Positions 1-10,612 of a stretch of 64,000 bases of DNA are shown one piece after another (position 1 is the first letter of the stretch; every line of letters begins with the position of its first letter). The notes below the pieces were generated by a model. That model was not told the origin of the DNA and searched no databases. It saw only the letters and a list, made by a program, of their open reading frames with translations. The DNA is from Adineta steineri (Eukaryota; Rotifera; Eurotatoria; Adinetida; Adinetidae), in contig CAJNOI010000042.1 in the NCBI GenBank assembly GCA_905250115.1, positions 396,020 through 460,019 of the forward strand. The letters run 5' to 3'. A program made the position numbers and the translations under genes.

Positions 1-2424
1 TAGTTTTTGAAGAAACTTAGGTAATTTTGATAAAAAATCTTTTTAAAAAGAGAAGCGAAGAAAGACCTCTTGATATTGATCCAAATTCGATATTATAGTC
101 TTTGCTTCCATCCATTCGTGTTGCCTCTATACATATAAAAAGTTGGATTTGGCAAACAAAAAGGAGCGTAATGGCTCGTAAAGCTAAAAAAATCTCCTGA
201 TTTTTTACAAAAGCCTCTGATTGCTACAATCTGATTGAGGGTGTGGGTGTGGGTGTGGGTATCTCTTCTTTAACAACACCCACACCCACACCCACCCTCA
301 AGAAACAAAGCGAAAAGGAAAAACCTCCATCACATATATGCATGACAGAATAGGAAAAAACCATTATGCACGGCAACTAATAGAAGAAAAATAACTGTGT
401 AAATGATTGGAAGAAGCCTTATGATCGCATATAAAGAAAATGTGAATCATAACAGGTGAGTGCAGATTTCTATGGTTTAGTCAACTTTCGCCGAAAAAAA
501 TTTTTTCCCAAAGAGATAATTTGACGAAAGAAAGCCATAAAAAATGTAATTCACTAAATCAGTTTATCTCCAAGTACGTGGGATTGTTTTTAAGTCAGAT
601 GACTACAAGGAGAAAAAAGCGAAACTTCGTTTATTTCAAAAATTTTCTGAAGTACGATAGAGATACGGACGTATCGCTTTTCCCTTTTTGAAAAAAAGCA
701 CATGCATCATAGTTTTCGCTTTGCTTTACTTTAAATGTTTACACCTATATCAAATTTTGGTACAGTAATAGCGAATAAAAGTAATCTTCACTTGTCAAGT
801 TCTAATAAAATATAAGGTGAAACTAAAAAAAGAAAACTAAAGTATTCGTCAATTGTCTTATAGGACATATTAATTGCATCAACAACGTTTAAGGGAGACA
901 ATATATAATCTTGAAAAATCATGAAAAAGAAATAGAATATTCTCTGATATTTAAAAAACAAAACAATATATATAATATTGAATCAAGCCGGATAAAATAC
1001 TGATTGATTAATTATTAAAATGTTGATCATTATTGTGATGAACGCGTTGTTTCTTAACAAATTCAGTAACTTTTTAACTATTTCATAATATTAAAAAGAA
1101 CTAGCTTTATAGCTTGCAACACCTCCTAAGTATTATCTTTTCTCCAAGATTTTCAAAACAACGTTCTAATTTTGCGATAAGTCTCTCGTAAAGTCTTTTA
1201 ATGCATACACATATACGTGTAATATAGATGTCATGACATATTGATACAACCAATGAGTCATTAAAAAACAAATTTCAACAAACGCTTCTTGATTTTATAG
1301 TTTGTTATCGTAATGTAGATCAAAGTCACTTCCTTTCTTTTGTGGGTATATTAGTAATAATATGCTTTACACCTTCACCTGAGACGCACAATTATTATTG
1401 AAGCGAATAAATTTCCAACAAAAAAATGTGCACCTACTTCATTATATGAACTCTTTTCTCCAAATCTTTTTTTATTTTATTTCCGATTAAAAACATTTTA
1501 AAAAAGAAAATACCACCTTTTTTATTTGATAAAAATTATTTTTTTAGTGACGAGTAGAATTGTTTTGATTCGCTTGATATAAAAATTAAAGTATTTTTAA
1601 GTGTGTATGACTCATGTCTACGTTATGTTGGAAAAAACCAACCATTACGTTTAAATATATTATTCCCATCGAAGATTGATTACTTTGGAAAAAAAGATTT
1701 TTATTTTGAGGTATATATAATAAAACTTTTTTGTGATTCACGGTAAGTTATTTATCTAATTTTGTACATGTATCATTATAAAGAAGCATAGTGCATCAGT
1801 TCATCTTTTCTTCTCATTTTTATACTGATGAGTCATCATATAAACTGAAACCGTCTGTTTTAATGTGTGCGTATAGAACGATAAAATTATGTCGTATAAC
1901 GAAACATACTTTGAAATTACATCAATACATGAACTTTCTAGAGAAATAATTAAAATATTAGCGTAAATTATTTTTAAAATATTCTGATTCTTACTTTTAG
2001 TACAAATCACTTGTTTTTCTTTATTAGAAATTATAAAATTACATGTTATATTTTTTGAGCCTCCCTTCTAGAAACGATTTCGCACTGAGGATGGTCCTTT
2101 TGGACTGAAATTTTCAGAGATCACTGATCCCTGTGAGATACGCTTCTAGTGAAAATTTCAGCTCTATAGATCGCACCGGATCGGATTTTCACCTGATTCT
2201 TAGGTCATTTTTGGCCTTCAGAAGAATCGATATAACTTCCTCATCGGACAAAATATAGCACTCAGGATGGTTTCGAATTAAAGGCAACACTAGTACGCAG
2301 CTTTTGTCAGAACAGAATTTTAAATTTGTATGGTTCATTTTTTATGACTATTTTAGTAGAACTCTCTTTAAAAAAAGCACGAAAAACGTGGATCCAAAGA
2401 CAATAAATCCCACTTTTCTCCCCT
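1..2424. other. non-coding stretch with one hairpin and a possible dispersed repeat
   Basis: I see no convincing gene. A telomere-like foldback unit lies at 235-301. Around 2055-2300 the base composition is higher in G+C than its surroundings, the phrase GCACT(G/C)AGGATGGT occurs twice about 180 bp apart, and a short inverted motif (TGAAATTTTCAG / TGAAAATTTCAG) is present. This suggests an old dispersed repeat fragment, but no family is recognised. The rest is A+T-rich sequence with no ORF worth naming. Confidence 0.5.
235..301. repeat. telomere-like foldback unit 1
   Basis: TTGAGG edge, then three TGTGGG-type units, a loop TCTCTTCTTTAAC, then the reverse complement C-rich arm ending CCTCAA. 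The arms pair over about 22 bp almost perfectly. It is the cleanest copy of the family near the left end, and its loop resembles that of the 52.5 and 53.5 kb copies. Confidence 0.85.
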
Positions 2425-2685
2425 ATGGATAAAAGTTTAGTCTCATGGAGACCTTCAAGAAGAAAATATTGGATATATCTTGAACAGAGAAGAAGTTATG
2501 TAAATCTTTTTGATCAAAAATCATATTCTGAGAAAAACTTTAAAAAAGTTTTACCAGACTTACGCATTATGTGTATAATTTGTAGATTCAGAGCGATGAA
2601 CAAAAATGAAATACATAATTCTTATATAGAACACTGGTTGACGTGCAAAAAAACTATGCAAAAATATCTTAACCAAATTAATTAA
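2425..2685 (+). CDS. hypothetical small ORF, 86 aa
   Basis: An open frame of 86 codons with Lys/Arg-rich composition. It has a C-x2-C pair (residues about 50-53, IMCIICRF) followed by an H...H...C pattern (HNSYIEHWLTC), which could be a zinc-binding remnant. No family is recognised. It follows the repeat-like stretch at 2055-2300, so it may be the end of a decayed mobile element rather than a host gene. No introns with good borders were seen around it. Confidence 0.2.
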   Translation: MDKSLVSWRPSRRKYWIYLEQRRSYVNLFDQKSYSEKNFKKVLPDLRIMCIICRFRAMNKNEIHNSYIEHWLTCKKTMQKYLNQIN

Positions 2686-3090
2686 AATAATAAAGTAAAG
2701 TTTATGAAAATCGAAAAATGCGAAAGTATACTAGAAAACATACTATTAAAGCTATAAACATCTTTGATAAGTTTATTACAATTGGGTTGTTTAGATGAAA
2801 ACTATATATATTTTGGAAGAGGAGACTATGGTGCATCTTTCTATGCAAAAAAATTAGTAATGACTTTTTCCATAAAAAATTGGGTTTTGTGAGGAAGGGG
2901 TCCCCTTAAGCTAAGTGTGGAATTATACAGTAAAAAGAGTAAAATAAGAACACGTGTATCTCATAGAATGTGATTTAGTGACATTGTCATTGGATTTTAC
3001 CTGTATATTCATACTCTTTCCCTTCTATGCTTGATTCGCTCCATTCTCTTTCTACAGAATATTCCAATACATCACTATTTATATAGGTAT

Positions 3091-3221
3091 ATATATGCTG
3101 AAGTAGAAACTAAAACTCAGTAAAATTTAAAATTGCACTAATTGAAATTAAAATTTTAATTTTAACTAGTGCAATTTTAAATTCGACTGAGTTTTAATTT
3201 CTACTTCAATATATATATATA
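3091..3221. repeat. long A+T-rich palindrome (MITE-like foldback)
   Basis: Two arms of about 60 bp face each other with almost no loop. The left arm runs from TATATATGCTGAAGTAG through AAAACTCAG and TTGCACTA, and the right arm repeats this in reverse complement (TAGTGCAATT, CTGAGTTTT, CTACTTCA, then AT repeats). A few mismatches are visible. Such full-length palindromes are typical of foldback MITEs or of a recent inverted duplication. No coding capacity. Confidence 0.8.
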
Positions 3222-3438
3222 TATATCTAGTCGATAGGCTATCATTTACCCCAAATCAAAATCCCCAATTAGTCACTACTTTCGTATTTGAGAATTTATT
3301 TACCCCACGCGAGTATTTTTTAAAAAATGGTTTTGGAGTACCAGAGTTGGAGTAAATAATAGGCATTCCTACTCTTCGTTATAAAACTTTGAAAAAATAA
3401 GTATTTTGAAATTGGTATTTTTTAGTTTTAGACTTTGA

Positions 3439-5101
3439 ATGGATCAAAAGCGCCAAGATAAAACAACTATAATCTTCTGGAGCCAAGAACTAACTGCTAG
3501 ACTAATATGCTCTCTATGCTACTACTTACTTTACCCACCAATGCAACTTACTTGTTGCGGTGAAAGAGTCTGTGAAAGTTGTAGTAAATCCAAGTATTAT
3601 TATACGCTTTTTTGATTTGATTAAATGACATATAATTTTTTTTACTATAATAGACTGAAGCAGCTATCTCAATGTCCCTTCTGCTCAGAACCGGGTACAC
3701 CAGAAGTAAAAGAAAATAATAAATTATACGTTTTATATCCAATTTCTAATTTATTATTTAGACAAGACAGGATAAGGGAAATAAGCGTGAAGTGGACTCA
3801 CTAAAAGTAAATTGCCCAAGATGCAATGATCAGTGGTTTGGTCTCTATATGAATCTCCCAGTAAAGATTTTATTATAAAAACAATTCCTTATCTAAAAGT
3901 ATCCATATTTTAGGAGCATCTCAGTATTCATTGCGATCTTGCGTGTGAAAACTGTGACGAGAAGTTTGTTTTTCCACAGCAACGCGAACAACATCAACAG
4001 GAAACTTGCAAAAATCGCATTGTATCTTGTCCACTTGATTTTCTTGGATGTTCTCAAAAGGTATATTTTTACGTTTTAATATTAATTTTCAATTTTATAG
4101 GATAAAATCTTATATTTAAGAGTACTTATAAATATAATTTTTTTATTTATTTTTTTGTTTAGGTACGATTCAGTGATTTAAGCCAGCATTATATAAGCAA
4201 TGAGCATCAAAGTTATCTTTTTTTGTTTATCAAAAATGTAGTATTACAATCGTCTGCTAGCCGTGCAAATTTAGCTATACAAAAATCGTTCAATGGACCG
4301 TATCGACGGATGCTGACGGATAATTTAGGCAGAATTAAATCATTAATTCAAGATATCGGTCGTACAATTGAGAATTGTGTTCATCTTAATTTAGAGAAGC
4401 AAACCAAACAAGCAATGCTTGACGGAATATATGCACAATTTACAGAGATTAAAAAATCGTCTGATAACAATATAAAACTCATCGAAAGTTTACATGGTAT
4501 GCTGATGGATATGAGTAAACTTCTCGAAGAAATCAGATTAAAGTCATTTAATCGTCCTAAATTGTTAACAACGGATAATACGTTTATATGGAGTATCAAT
4601 TTTCTTACATTAAGAAATAGTGGACAACCCATGCAGTCTGAACCTGTTCATACCTCACAGAGTGGCTATAGATTATGTCTAGGATGTGATATAACTACGG
4701 ATGAACGGAATGAAAAATATATCTCAATTTCATTCACCATTCTTCTTGGAGAGTTTGATGCTATTTTATCGTGGCCAGTTCCATTTTCAATTACACTCAG
4801 TATCCTTGATTTGACGCTTGCGAAAAAACACATTACTTGTTCGATTCCAGCAAAATCTAAAGTGTTAACGTTTCAGAGACCTATCAGCAGTGCCAATCCG
4901 CCATATAGAGTGGAGAAAATCTGCCCAGTTGATACACTATCGAAAACTGGTAGCAATTACGTACAAGATGGCTGTATGTTTATTGAAGCCTGCATTGATT
5001 TTACAGCAGACAGCAGGCATGAAATTGCAGATGACGGAGTAAAGAAAACTGCATATGATCCAATGAAAACTGATGTTCCATTTAATATGCTAGTGAACTG
5101 A
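3439..5101 (+). CDS. TRAF-like protein (RING, TRAF zinc finger, coiled coil, MATH), about 463 aa
   Basis: Five exons with GT-AG borders and matching phases: 3439-3593, 3654-3705, 3762-3860, 3914-4060, 4163-5101. Exons 1-2 encode a RING-type finger (CSLC...CCGERVCESC...CPFC). Exons 3-4 encode TRAF-type zinc-finger sequence, including EVDSLKVNCPRC and EHLSIHCDLACENC. The start of exon 5 is helical and probably coiled coil. The last 170 residues form a MATH/TRAF-C domain (SGQPMQS, GYRLCLGCD, GEFDAILSWP, MFIEACIDF). TRAF proteins are cytoplasmic adaptors and E3 ligases in TNF-receptor/Toll-type signalling. The usual RING histidine (CGH) is replaced by Glu (CGE), so ligase activity is uncertain. 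The start is the first ATG upstream of the RING in frame. A specific TRAF orthologue cannot be named. Confidence 0.88.
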
Positions 5102-5464
5102 TCATAAAGTATTATATTAATACTATAGTCCAGATCAATTCTCATATAAATTTCAAGGATTGGTGGGCAACTAGAGGACAATTGTTGGTGCTTGACATAC
5201 GAAAACTTTTAAAATTAATATTCTGTTGTAAAATTTCTTCTAAAAATATATATTTTTATAAAAAACTCGACTTTAAGTTAAGATTTTAGATAGAATTTAA
5301 GATACTGAAAGGTTGAATCTATATTTGCTAACGTGACGCATTGCGCCAGATACGCTGAGTAGTATGTAAATTGAAGATCTACAGATCAATACTCTATGTG
5401 CTCATTTCTTTTCCGTTCTTTTAAAGCGTATTACCATACCTATATTTGAGCCGCTGGCTCGCCA

Positions 5465-5570
5465 TTGAGGGTGTGGGTGTAGTGAGTGCGAGCACTATCC
5501 TTTTCATTATCACTCACTATTTTCACCCACACTCTCACCCATACCCACCCACTTCTACACCCATCCTCAT
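5465..5570. repeat. telomere-like foldback unit 2
   Basis: Begins ATTGAGGGTGTGGGTGTAG and ends CACCCATCCTCAT, with an extended C-rich arm of CACCC variants. The inner part has its own stem (AGTGAGTG / CACTCACT). It is longer and more degenerate than unit 1. Confidence 0.7.
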
Positions 5571-6294
5571 ATCCGAGCCCTGACCGAGTTCGATAGGCTC
5601 AGGCTCAATACATCCCTATACAAAAGGTTTCAAAGAATAATATTTTTCTCGCGTTCGTAGAACAATGTTCTGTAGACAGACCATGTTGCGGACAGAACAC
5701 TTCATTTATAAGCATTTCGATGAAAAATTTAATAAAAAGTACTCACCATTGAAAATATAGCATGGGGAAAAAACCGATGCTGTACAAATGTTTTGTTTAT
5801 TTTCACAGAAAAAGTCTACTTTCGTAGAATACATGCAGAGTGAAATCAGCTTACCAGCAGACAGAACAACAAAATTCTGCGAAAAGGTTGTCTGTGTCTG
5901 AGTGCGCGTAAAGAATCAATATTATACTATCGTCTACATTTTCACTTATCTTGTCGTTTCTACGAATTATGCCCACATCGGCATCGACACTCAAACCCTT
6001 ATCTACGCTCACACTCACACTCTCGAAGCACGGTGTTGTTTGTTGGCATAAGACAAGAAAAAAGGAAGGAAGAAAAAAGTAACTTGGAAGAAACATTGCA
6101 TGTGATCACGTTGAGTATAGGAAGTATACAGCAGACTATTTTTAAATTCATTCAAACATTGTTGGAATTATTTGGAAAAAAATAACACAATTAAAAACAA
6201 AGATTTTAATTAATATTACTTTTATCAGTAGTGTCAAACTTGAAAGTTAAATTCAGCTATTCAGTTATTGAATACTTGCATTTTTCAAATATTC

Positions 6295-6390
6295 ACTCAC
6301 ACCTACCCTAACAACACCTAACTACACCCACACCCTGGCAGCACCATACTACATCCACACTCACCACAGCAACACCTACGTCACCCCTAC
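6295..6390. repeat. degenerate C-rich (CCCACA-like) tract
   Basis: A run of ACACCTA, ACACCCACACCC and related units on the plus strand without a clear G-rich partner arm. It looks like a decayed or half telomere-like unit, and flanking sequence shows imperfect inverted similarity. Confidence 0.5.
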
Positions 6391-6490
6391 GCGGAATAGT
6401 TAAAACTTCAAATACTCAATACTTTAATGCTTGAATATTTGAATTCAGGTTTCAAATATTACATATATAGATGAATTGCACAATCATTAT

Positions 6491-6580
6491 AGTGTGGGTG
6501 TTTCCACTATCCCTCACCGACAGCCACCCATATCGACACCCAAACCCACAATCTCATCCGCATCCACACCCACATCCACA
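6491..6580. repeat. telomere-like foldback unit, degenerate
   Basis: A short G-rich arm (AGTGTGGGTG) followed by a long C-rich arm made of CACCC, ACACCC and CATCCACACCCACA variants. The two arms are unequal. Confidence 0.6.
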
Positions 6581-6820
6581 AGATGCGTACGTCGAGAAAG
6601 TAAGAAAAAAGGGAAGAAAACTCGGACAGGATTACAATAAATAGACAATAATTAACCTATTAATTTGATTATTATCAACTGACAATCATTAGAATTAATC
6701 TATTTTCATTTCATCAGTGAAAGATTTCGTATTGAAAAAAAATATATACTTTCATATTGGCGCTCAAAAGAAAAATTTCTACTCATTCGTGATAACATTG
6801 ACTCAATAAATATTATTAAT

Positions 6821-8746
6821 ATGTCTTTCAAGTATACAAGTACTAAACGACATTCATCATTGAATGATGTAATACTAGACACATATAATTGTGATTTAAC
6901 AATGATTGTTAAACATGATTGTCTTCGTGGTGAATCTATGATTGAAAATGGTTTATGTTCATTATGGTCAGGAATACGAGCAACATATGGAATGAATCAA
7001 GGACGTATTGCATATCAAATAAAAGTATTCGATTGCCGAATAAATATTCAAGTAAATAAATATTATTTCATTTAGATTCGTCGTCATATACATTGTTCTG
7101 AATTATTAAATAACGAAATTCCGTTCGGTATCCGAATTGGTTGGTCAGTTGATGGAAATAAATTTTGTCTGGGTATTTATTTTTAATAAAAAAATTTTTT
7201 TTAATATTCTTACTTGTTATTTCTAGGTAAACAATCATTATCTTATGGATATGAACAAAGTGGAAAATTTTGGACAAAAAATCAATTTGAATGGTATGGT
7301 GAACAATATTCAATTGGTGATATAATAACATGTTATGCAGTATAAATATATTCTTTAAAAAGTTTATTTCTAATTATTTATTAAAATAGGATTTTGAAAG
7401 TGAACCTGGCAATGTATTACTATCTTTTGCTAAGAATGATTTAAATTTTAACTTAGCATATCGTATTAATTATAAAGATTTATATTTTCGTCCATTATTT
7501 CCTCATATATTCATTAAAAATATTTCGTTTCAAGTTAATTTTGGTCAATTAAATATAGTTTGAAAATAGTTCATTTTGTATTATTAATTTAAAAATAAAT
7601 AAAACTACGTTTATAGAAATATCCTCTACGAACAGGTTTTCATTTTATAAATAATTATCATGAAGACGAACGAATTCGAGGTATATTACAACCATCAAGT
7701 AAAGAAGAATGTGAAGTAAATCATTTTCTTTTAATTTATTTATTACTTAATCTTACACATAGGTAATTATGATGGTGGGTTTACCAGCAGCTGGAAAATC
7801 CCTTTGGATTGAACGACATTGTGCTATTTATACAGATAAAAAATATGTTATACTTAGTACAAATAATATTATTAAACAAATGAATGTAAATATTAAATAG
7901 TCATTTATCAACACCCATACCCTTTATTTGTATAGATTGATGATTGTGATGGTAACTCAGAAATAATTGATCGAGCCGTACAATGTCTGAAGACAATACT
8001 GGATAAAGCTGTAGGTCTAAAACGAAACTTTATCATTGATCAGGTTCATTTTGTTTTAAATTGTATTTATTGATTTTCATGTAAGACTTTAGACAAATGT
8101 TTTTGGAAATGCTCGTCGTCGTAAAATGTCTTTGTTTGATGGTTATTTTCGACGAGCTGTTGTAGTTGTTCCTAACAATAATGAATATGAACGACGAAGA
8201 CATCAACAACAAATTGAACAAGACAAATTTACTCCTGATTTATTCATTAATGAAATGAAAAGTTAATCGAAAAAATATATTAAATATAAATATAAAAATT
8301 TATATATTTATATTTTAGCTAAATTTGATTTACCTGAAGTTGGTGATGGTATATTATTATATTTAAAGATGTGCCTTTCTTTTCGAAATATTTGTTTATA
8401 GTATTTGATGATGTTGAATATGCTGAATTAGCATTTCGTGAAGCTCGTGATCTTGTAATGTATTATCGTCAACAAAGTCAAATAGTTGAAGAAATATTAA
8501 GAAAAAATAATAAACGAAAGAGAAAAGATAATTCTTGGATACATTCAAAGAAAAATAATCAGAAATCAATTCAATTCAACGACAATCGAAATGATCATAA
8601 TATTCAATTATCATTTCGTCATAAAAATTCTTCATCACAATCTTATTCTAAACAGCATCATTATCATTCTAGACGAAGACGTATGTTGTTCTTTTTTCTA
8701 TATTTTATCATTTTTGTTTTGAATTTTAGACATGAATTATAATTAA
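6821..8746 (+). CDS. hnRNP U-like protein (SPRY + P-loop kinase-like domain)
   Basis: Exons: 6821-7051, 7076-7172, 7227-7339, 7390-7557, 7617-7715, 7763-7885, 7936-8043, 8093-8261, 8319-8348, 8402-about 8680, with a tiny last exon at 8730-8746. All phases agree. The first half is a SPRY domain (LDTYNCDL, LWSGIRATYG, IRIGWSVDG, LFPHIFIKN, VNFGQ). The second half matches the hnRNP U nucleotide-binding region: Walker A GLPAAGKS, then YVILSTNNIIKQM, KRNFIIDQTNVFGNARRRK and LPEVGD. The C-terminus is basic and His/Ser-rich. hnRNP U proteins are nuclear RNA- and scaffold-binding factors. The N-terminal SAP domain of vertebrate proteins is not visible. The start at 6821 is the first in-frame ATG before SPRY, but an upstream exon remains possible. 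Introns are 24-60 bp. Confidence 0.88.
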
Positions 8747-9589
8747 TACTTCATTTTTTATTCAAAAGTGGTTAAAAGAGCTAATTATATTCTAGAATAA
8801 ATCTTCCAATCTTTTTTCTTAAATATGATTAAGTTTTAAAATCTTTATATTGATATAAAATAAATAATATTATTGAATTAACCGTATGGATAGTTAATAA
8901 TCTTATGAGGATTTTTTTGTTAATTACGCTATATGATTTCTACTTGGTATGCGCCAGTCCTTCAAGTCATTTAAATTTACTATCGATTAGACTATACAAA
9001 GCTATTGTTAAACTTTGAAGAATTAGACGGAAAGAAAAAAGGACTGGGGGTGACTGGTAAAAAAACCGAAAATTTCCGATTTTTTAACAGCCACCCCCAG
9101 TCTTTTTTTTCTATCCGTCTTATTTTTCAAAGTTTGAAGGATTGGTGCATGTCTAATTTCTACTGGAATTGATCATATTGAAAAATAATAATTATTTAAA
9201 AATGTGAGTATTCATGTACTTTGTTTTGTTAGTTCTTGTTAACCTGTGTCAATAGAAATCAATAGAATTGTTTGCATTTAACAAAATATAAATTTAATTC
9301 ATAATCGTCCAAAAATTTATTCTATATTCTCAATATTAATTGTTTCTTACCGATAGGATTCTTATTGACATTTTGTCGTTGTTTCTATTTGATCGAATAA
9401 CAATGCACAAATTATATTTTTGCATCCATTGTAGTAGAATATAAAAGACACAATACATCAACCTTACTGCAAACAAATAAAGTAAATAGAAATCGAGATT
9501 TTTAATTAAAAGAAATTTATCGATAAAATTTATTTTCTATTTTGACGATAAATATGTTTTTATTTTAGTTCGAATAGATTAATGAAATA
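8747..9589. other. intergenic, containing a foldback element
   Basis: Apart from the palindrome at 8949-9150, I see only A+T-rich sequence and the probable untranslated leader of the next gene. A likely 5'-UTR intron acceptor (TATTTTAG) ends at 9568, 22 bp before the SPEF1 start. Confidence 0.5.
8949..9150. mobile_element. palindromic foldback element (MITE-like)
   Basis: The core at about 9009-9135 is a near-perfect palindrome (ACTTTGAAGAATTAGACGG, AGGACTGGGGGTGACTGG / CAGCCACCCCCAGTC, CCGTCTTATTTTTCAAAGT). Outside it, TATGCGCCAGTCCTTCAAG on the left mirrors CTTTGAAGGATTGGTGCAT on the right, so the inverted ends extend to about 200 bp in total. It has no coding capacity. The shape fits a foldback MITE, but no family is recognised and no clear target duplication was seen. 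Confidence 0.7.
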
Positions 9590-10240
9590 ATGAGTAGACA
9601 AAAAAATATATCGAATTATCAATTAACATCACAATATGATATATTAGAATGGCTTGATCCAATCCCTCTATCTCGATCAATCCATAATATAGAATCCGAT
9701 TTTGCTGATGGAATATTAATTGTTGAAATAATTGCTTATTTTTTTCCTGAATATGTTAATTTTGATATATTTCATATAGCTCGAAATATGTCACAACGTG
9801 CTAAAAATTGGCGTTTATTAAATTCGAAAATCTTACCAAAAATAAATTTACAAGTACCTGGAACTATTGTACATGATATAATAAATGAAGAACATAATAG
9901 TATTGCAACATTTCTTATTCATTTACGAGAAAAAATTGAAGAACATATAATTCAAACAGAAAAACAAAAATTTCGTTTACAATGGAAAACATATCGTTCA
10001 TTGAATTCTGACAATTATCATTTACCATCGATATTTTTATCATCACGACCAATTGATCAGGCATCTCTTACTCGAAATGAAAGATTAATGAATCAATACG
10101 TAGATGATTATGATAATAGTTTAAGAAGAAAAAATGAAGAAATCGAAATTTTACGTGCGAAATTAAAACGTTGTGAAAAGATTATTCAGAAACAAGATAA
10201 ACAAATTCAAGAATTACAAGAAAAATTCAAACTAAAATAA
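9590..10240 (+). CDS. SPEF1: SPEF1/CLAMP-like protein, 216 aa
   Basis: Single coding exon. Residues about 15-115 match the calponin-homology-like (DUF1042) domain of sperm flagellar protein 1: ILEWLDPIPLSRSIHNIE, DFADGILIVEIIAYFFPEYV, NWRLLNSKIL. The last 40 residues form a coiled coil (NEEIEILRAKLKRC...QDKQIQELQEKF). The arrangement and length agree with SPEF1, a microtubule-binding and -bundling protein of motile cilia and epithelial microtubule arrays. The spacer is basic. The start ATG lies just after a probable 5'-UTR splice acceptor at 9568. The gene is compact, and the P450 follows 370 bp downstream on the same strand. Confidence 0.85.
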   Translation: MSRQKNISNYQLTSQYDILEWLDPIPLSRSIHNIESDFADGILIVEIIAYFFPEYVNFDIFHIARNMSQRAKNWRLLNSKILPKINLQVPGTIVHDIINEEHNSIATFLIHLREKIEEHIIQTEKQKFRLQWKTYRSLNSDNYHLPSIFLSSRPIDQASLTRNERLMNQYVDDYDNSLRRKNEEIEILRAKLKRCEKIIQKQDKQIQELQEKFKLK

Positions 10241-10563
10241 TTTTCTCTATAAAATTTTTGTGTTTTTCTTTTCGATATTTTTATAAACACAAGAAATAAT
10301 AAATTATTTATTCAAATATTTTCATCAACTGATTTTCTATCTGAATGATATAGTTCATTATCTATAATAAAGAAATTTCAAAATTTTACGTAGCATTTTT
10401 TTCTTTTTCGGATGATTTTTACACCAATAAGAATATCTAGAGAAAAGATAAAATATTCTATTGTTTAACCTATATTATGTTATTCAATATCATATCGTCG
10501 CAATATTATCTTATCACCTTGAAACAAACGTACTTTTCGTATGATAAAACAATACAATAGACA

Positions 10564-10574
10564 TATATAAATAG
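10564..10574 (+). promoter_or_regulatory. probable TATA box of the P450 gene
   Basis: TATATAAATAG sits 49 bp upstream of the P450 ATG, which leaves room for a short leader. The match to TATAAA is good, but in A+T-rich DNA such matches also arise by chance. Confidence 0.35.
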
Positions 10575-10612
10575 AGAATAAATACAAGAATAAGTTTATT
10601 CATTGAAAAAAA

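Larger units (their letters stand above)
5102..6820. other. intergenic stretch rich in degenerate telomere-like tracts
   Basis: No gene is supported. It contains foldback unit 2 (5465-5570), C-rich degenerate tracts at 5970-6025 and 6295-6390, and a further unit at 6491-6580. Flanking the 6295-6390 tract are TTGAATACTTGCA and TGCTTGAATATTTGAA, which are roughly inverted, so this tract may be a larger decayed foldback. A minus-strand ORF at 5851-6096 crosses these tracts and has no recognisable content. Confidence 0.5.
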
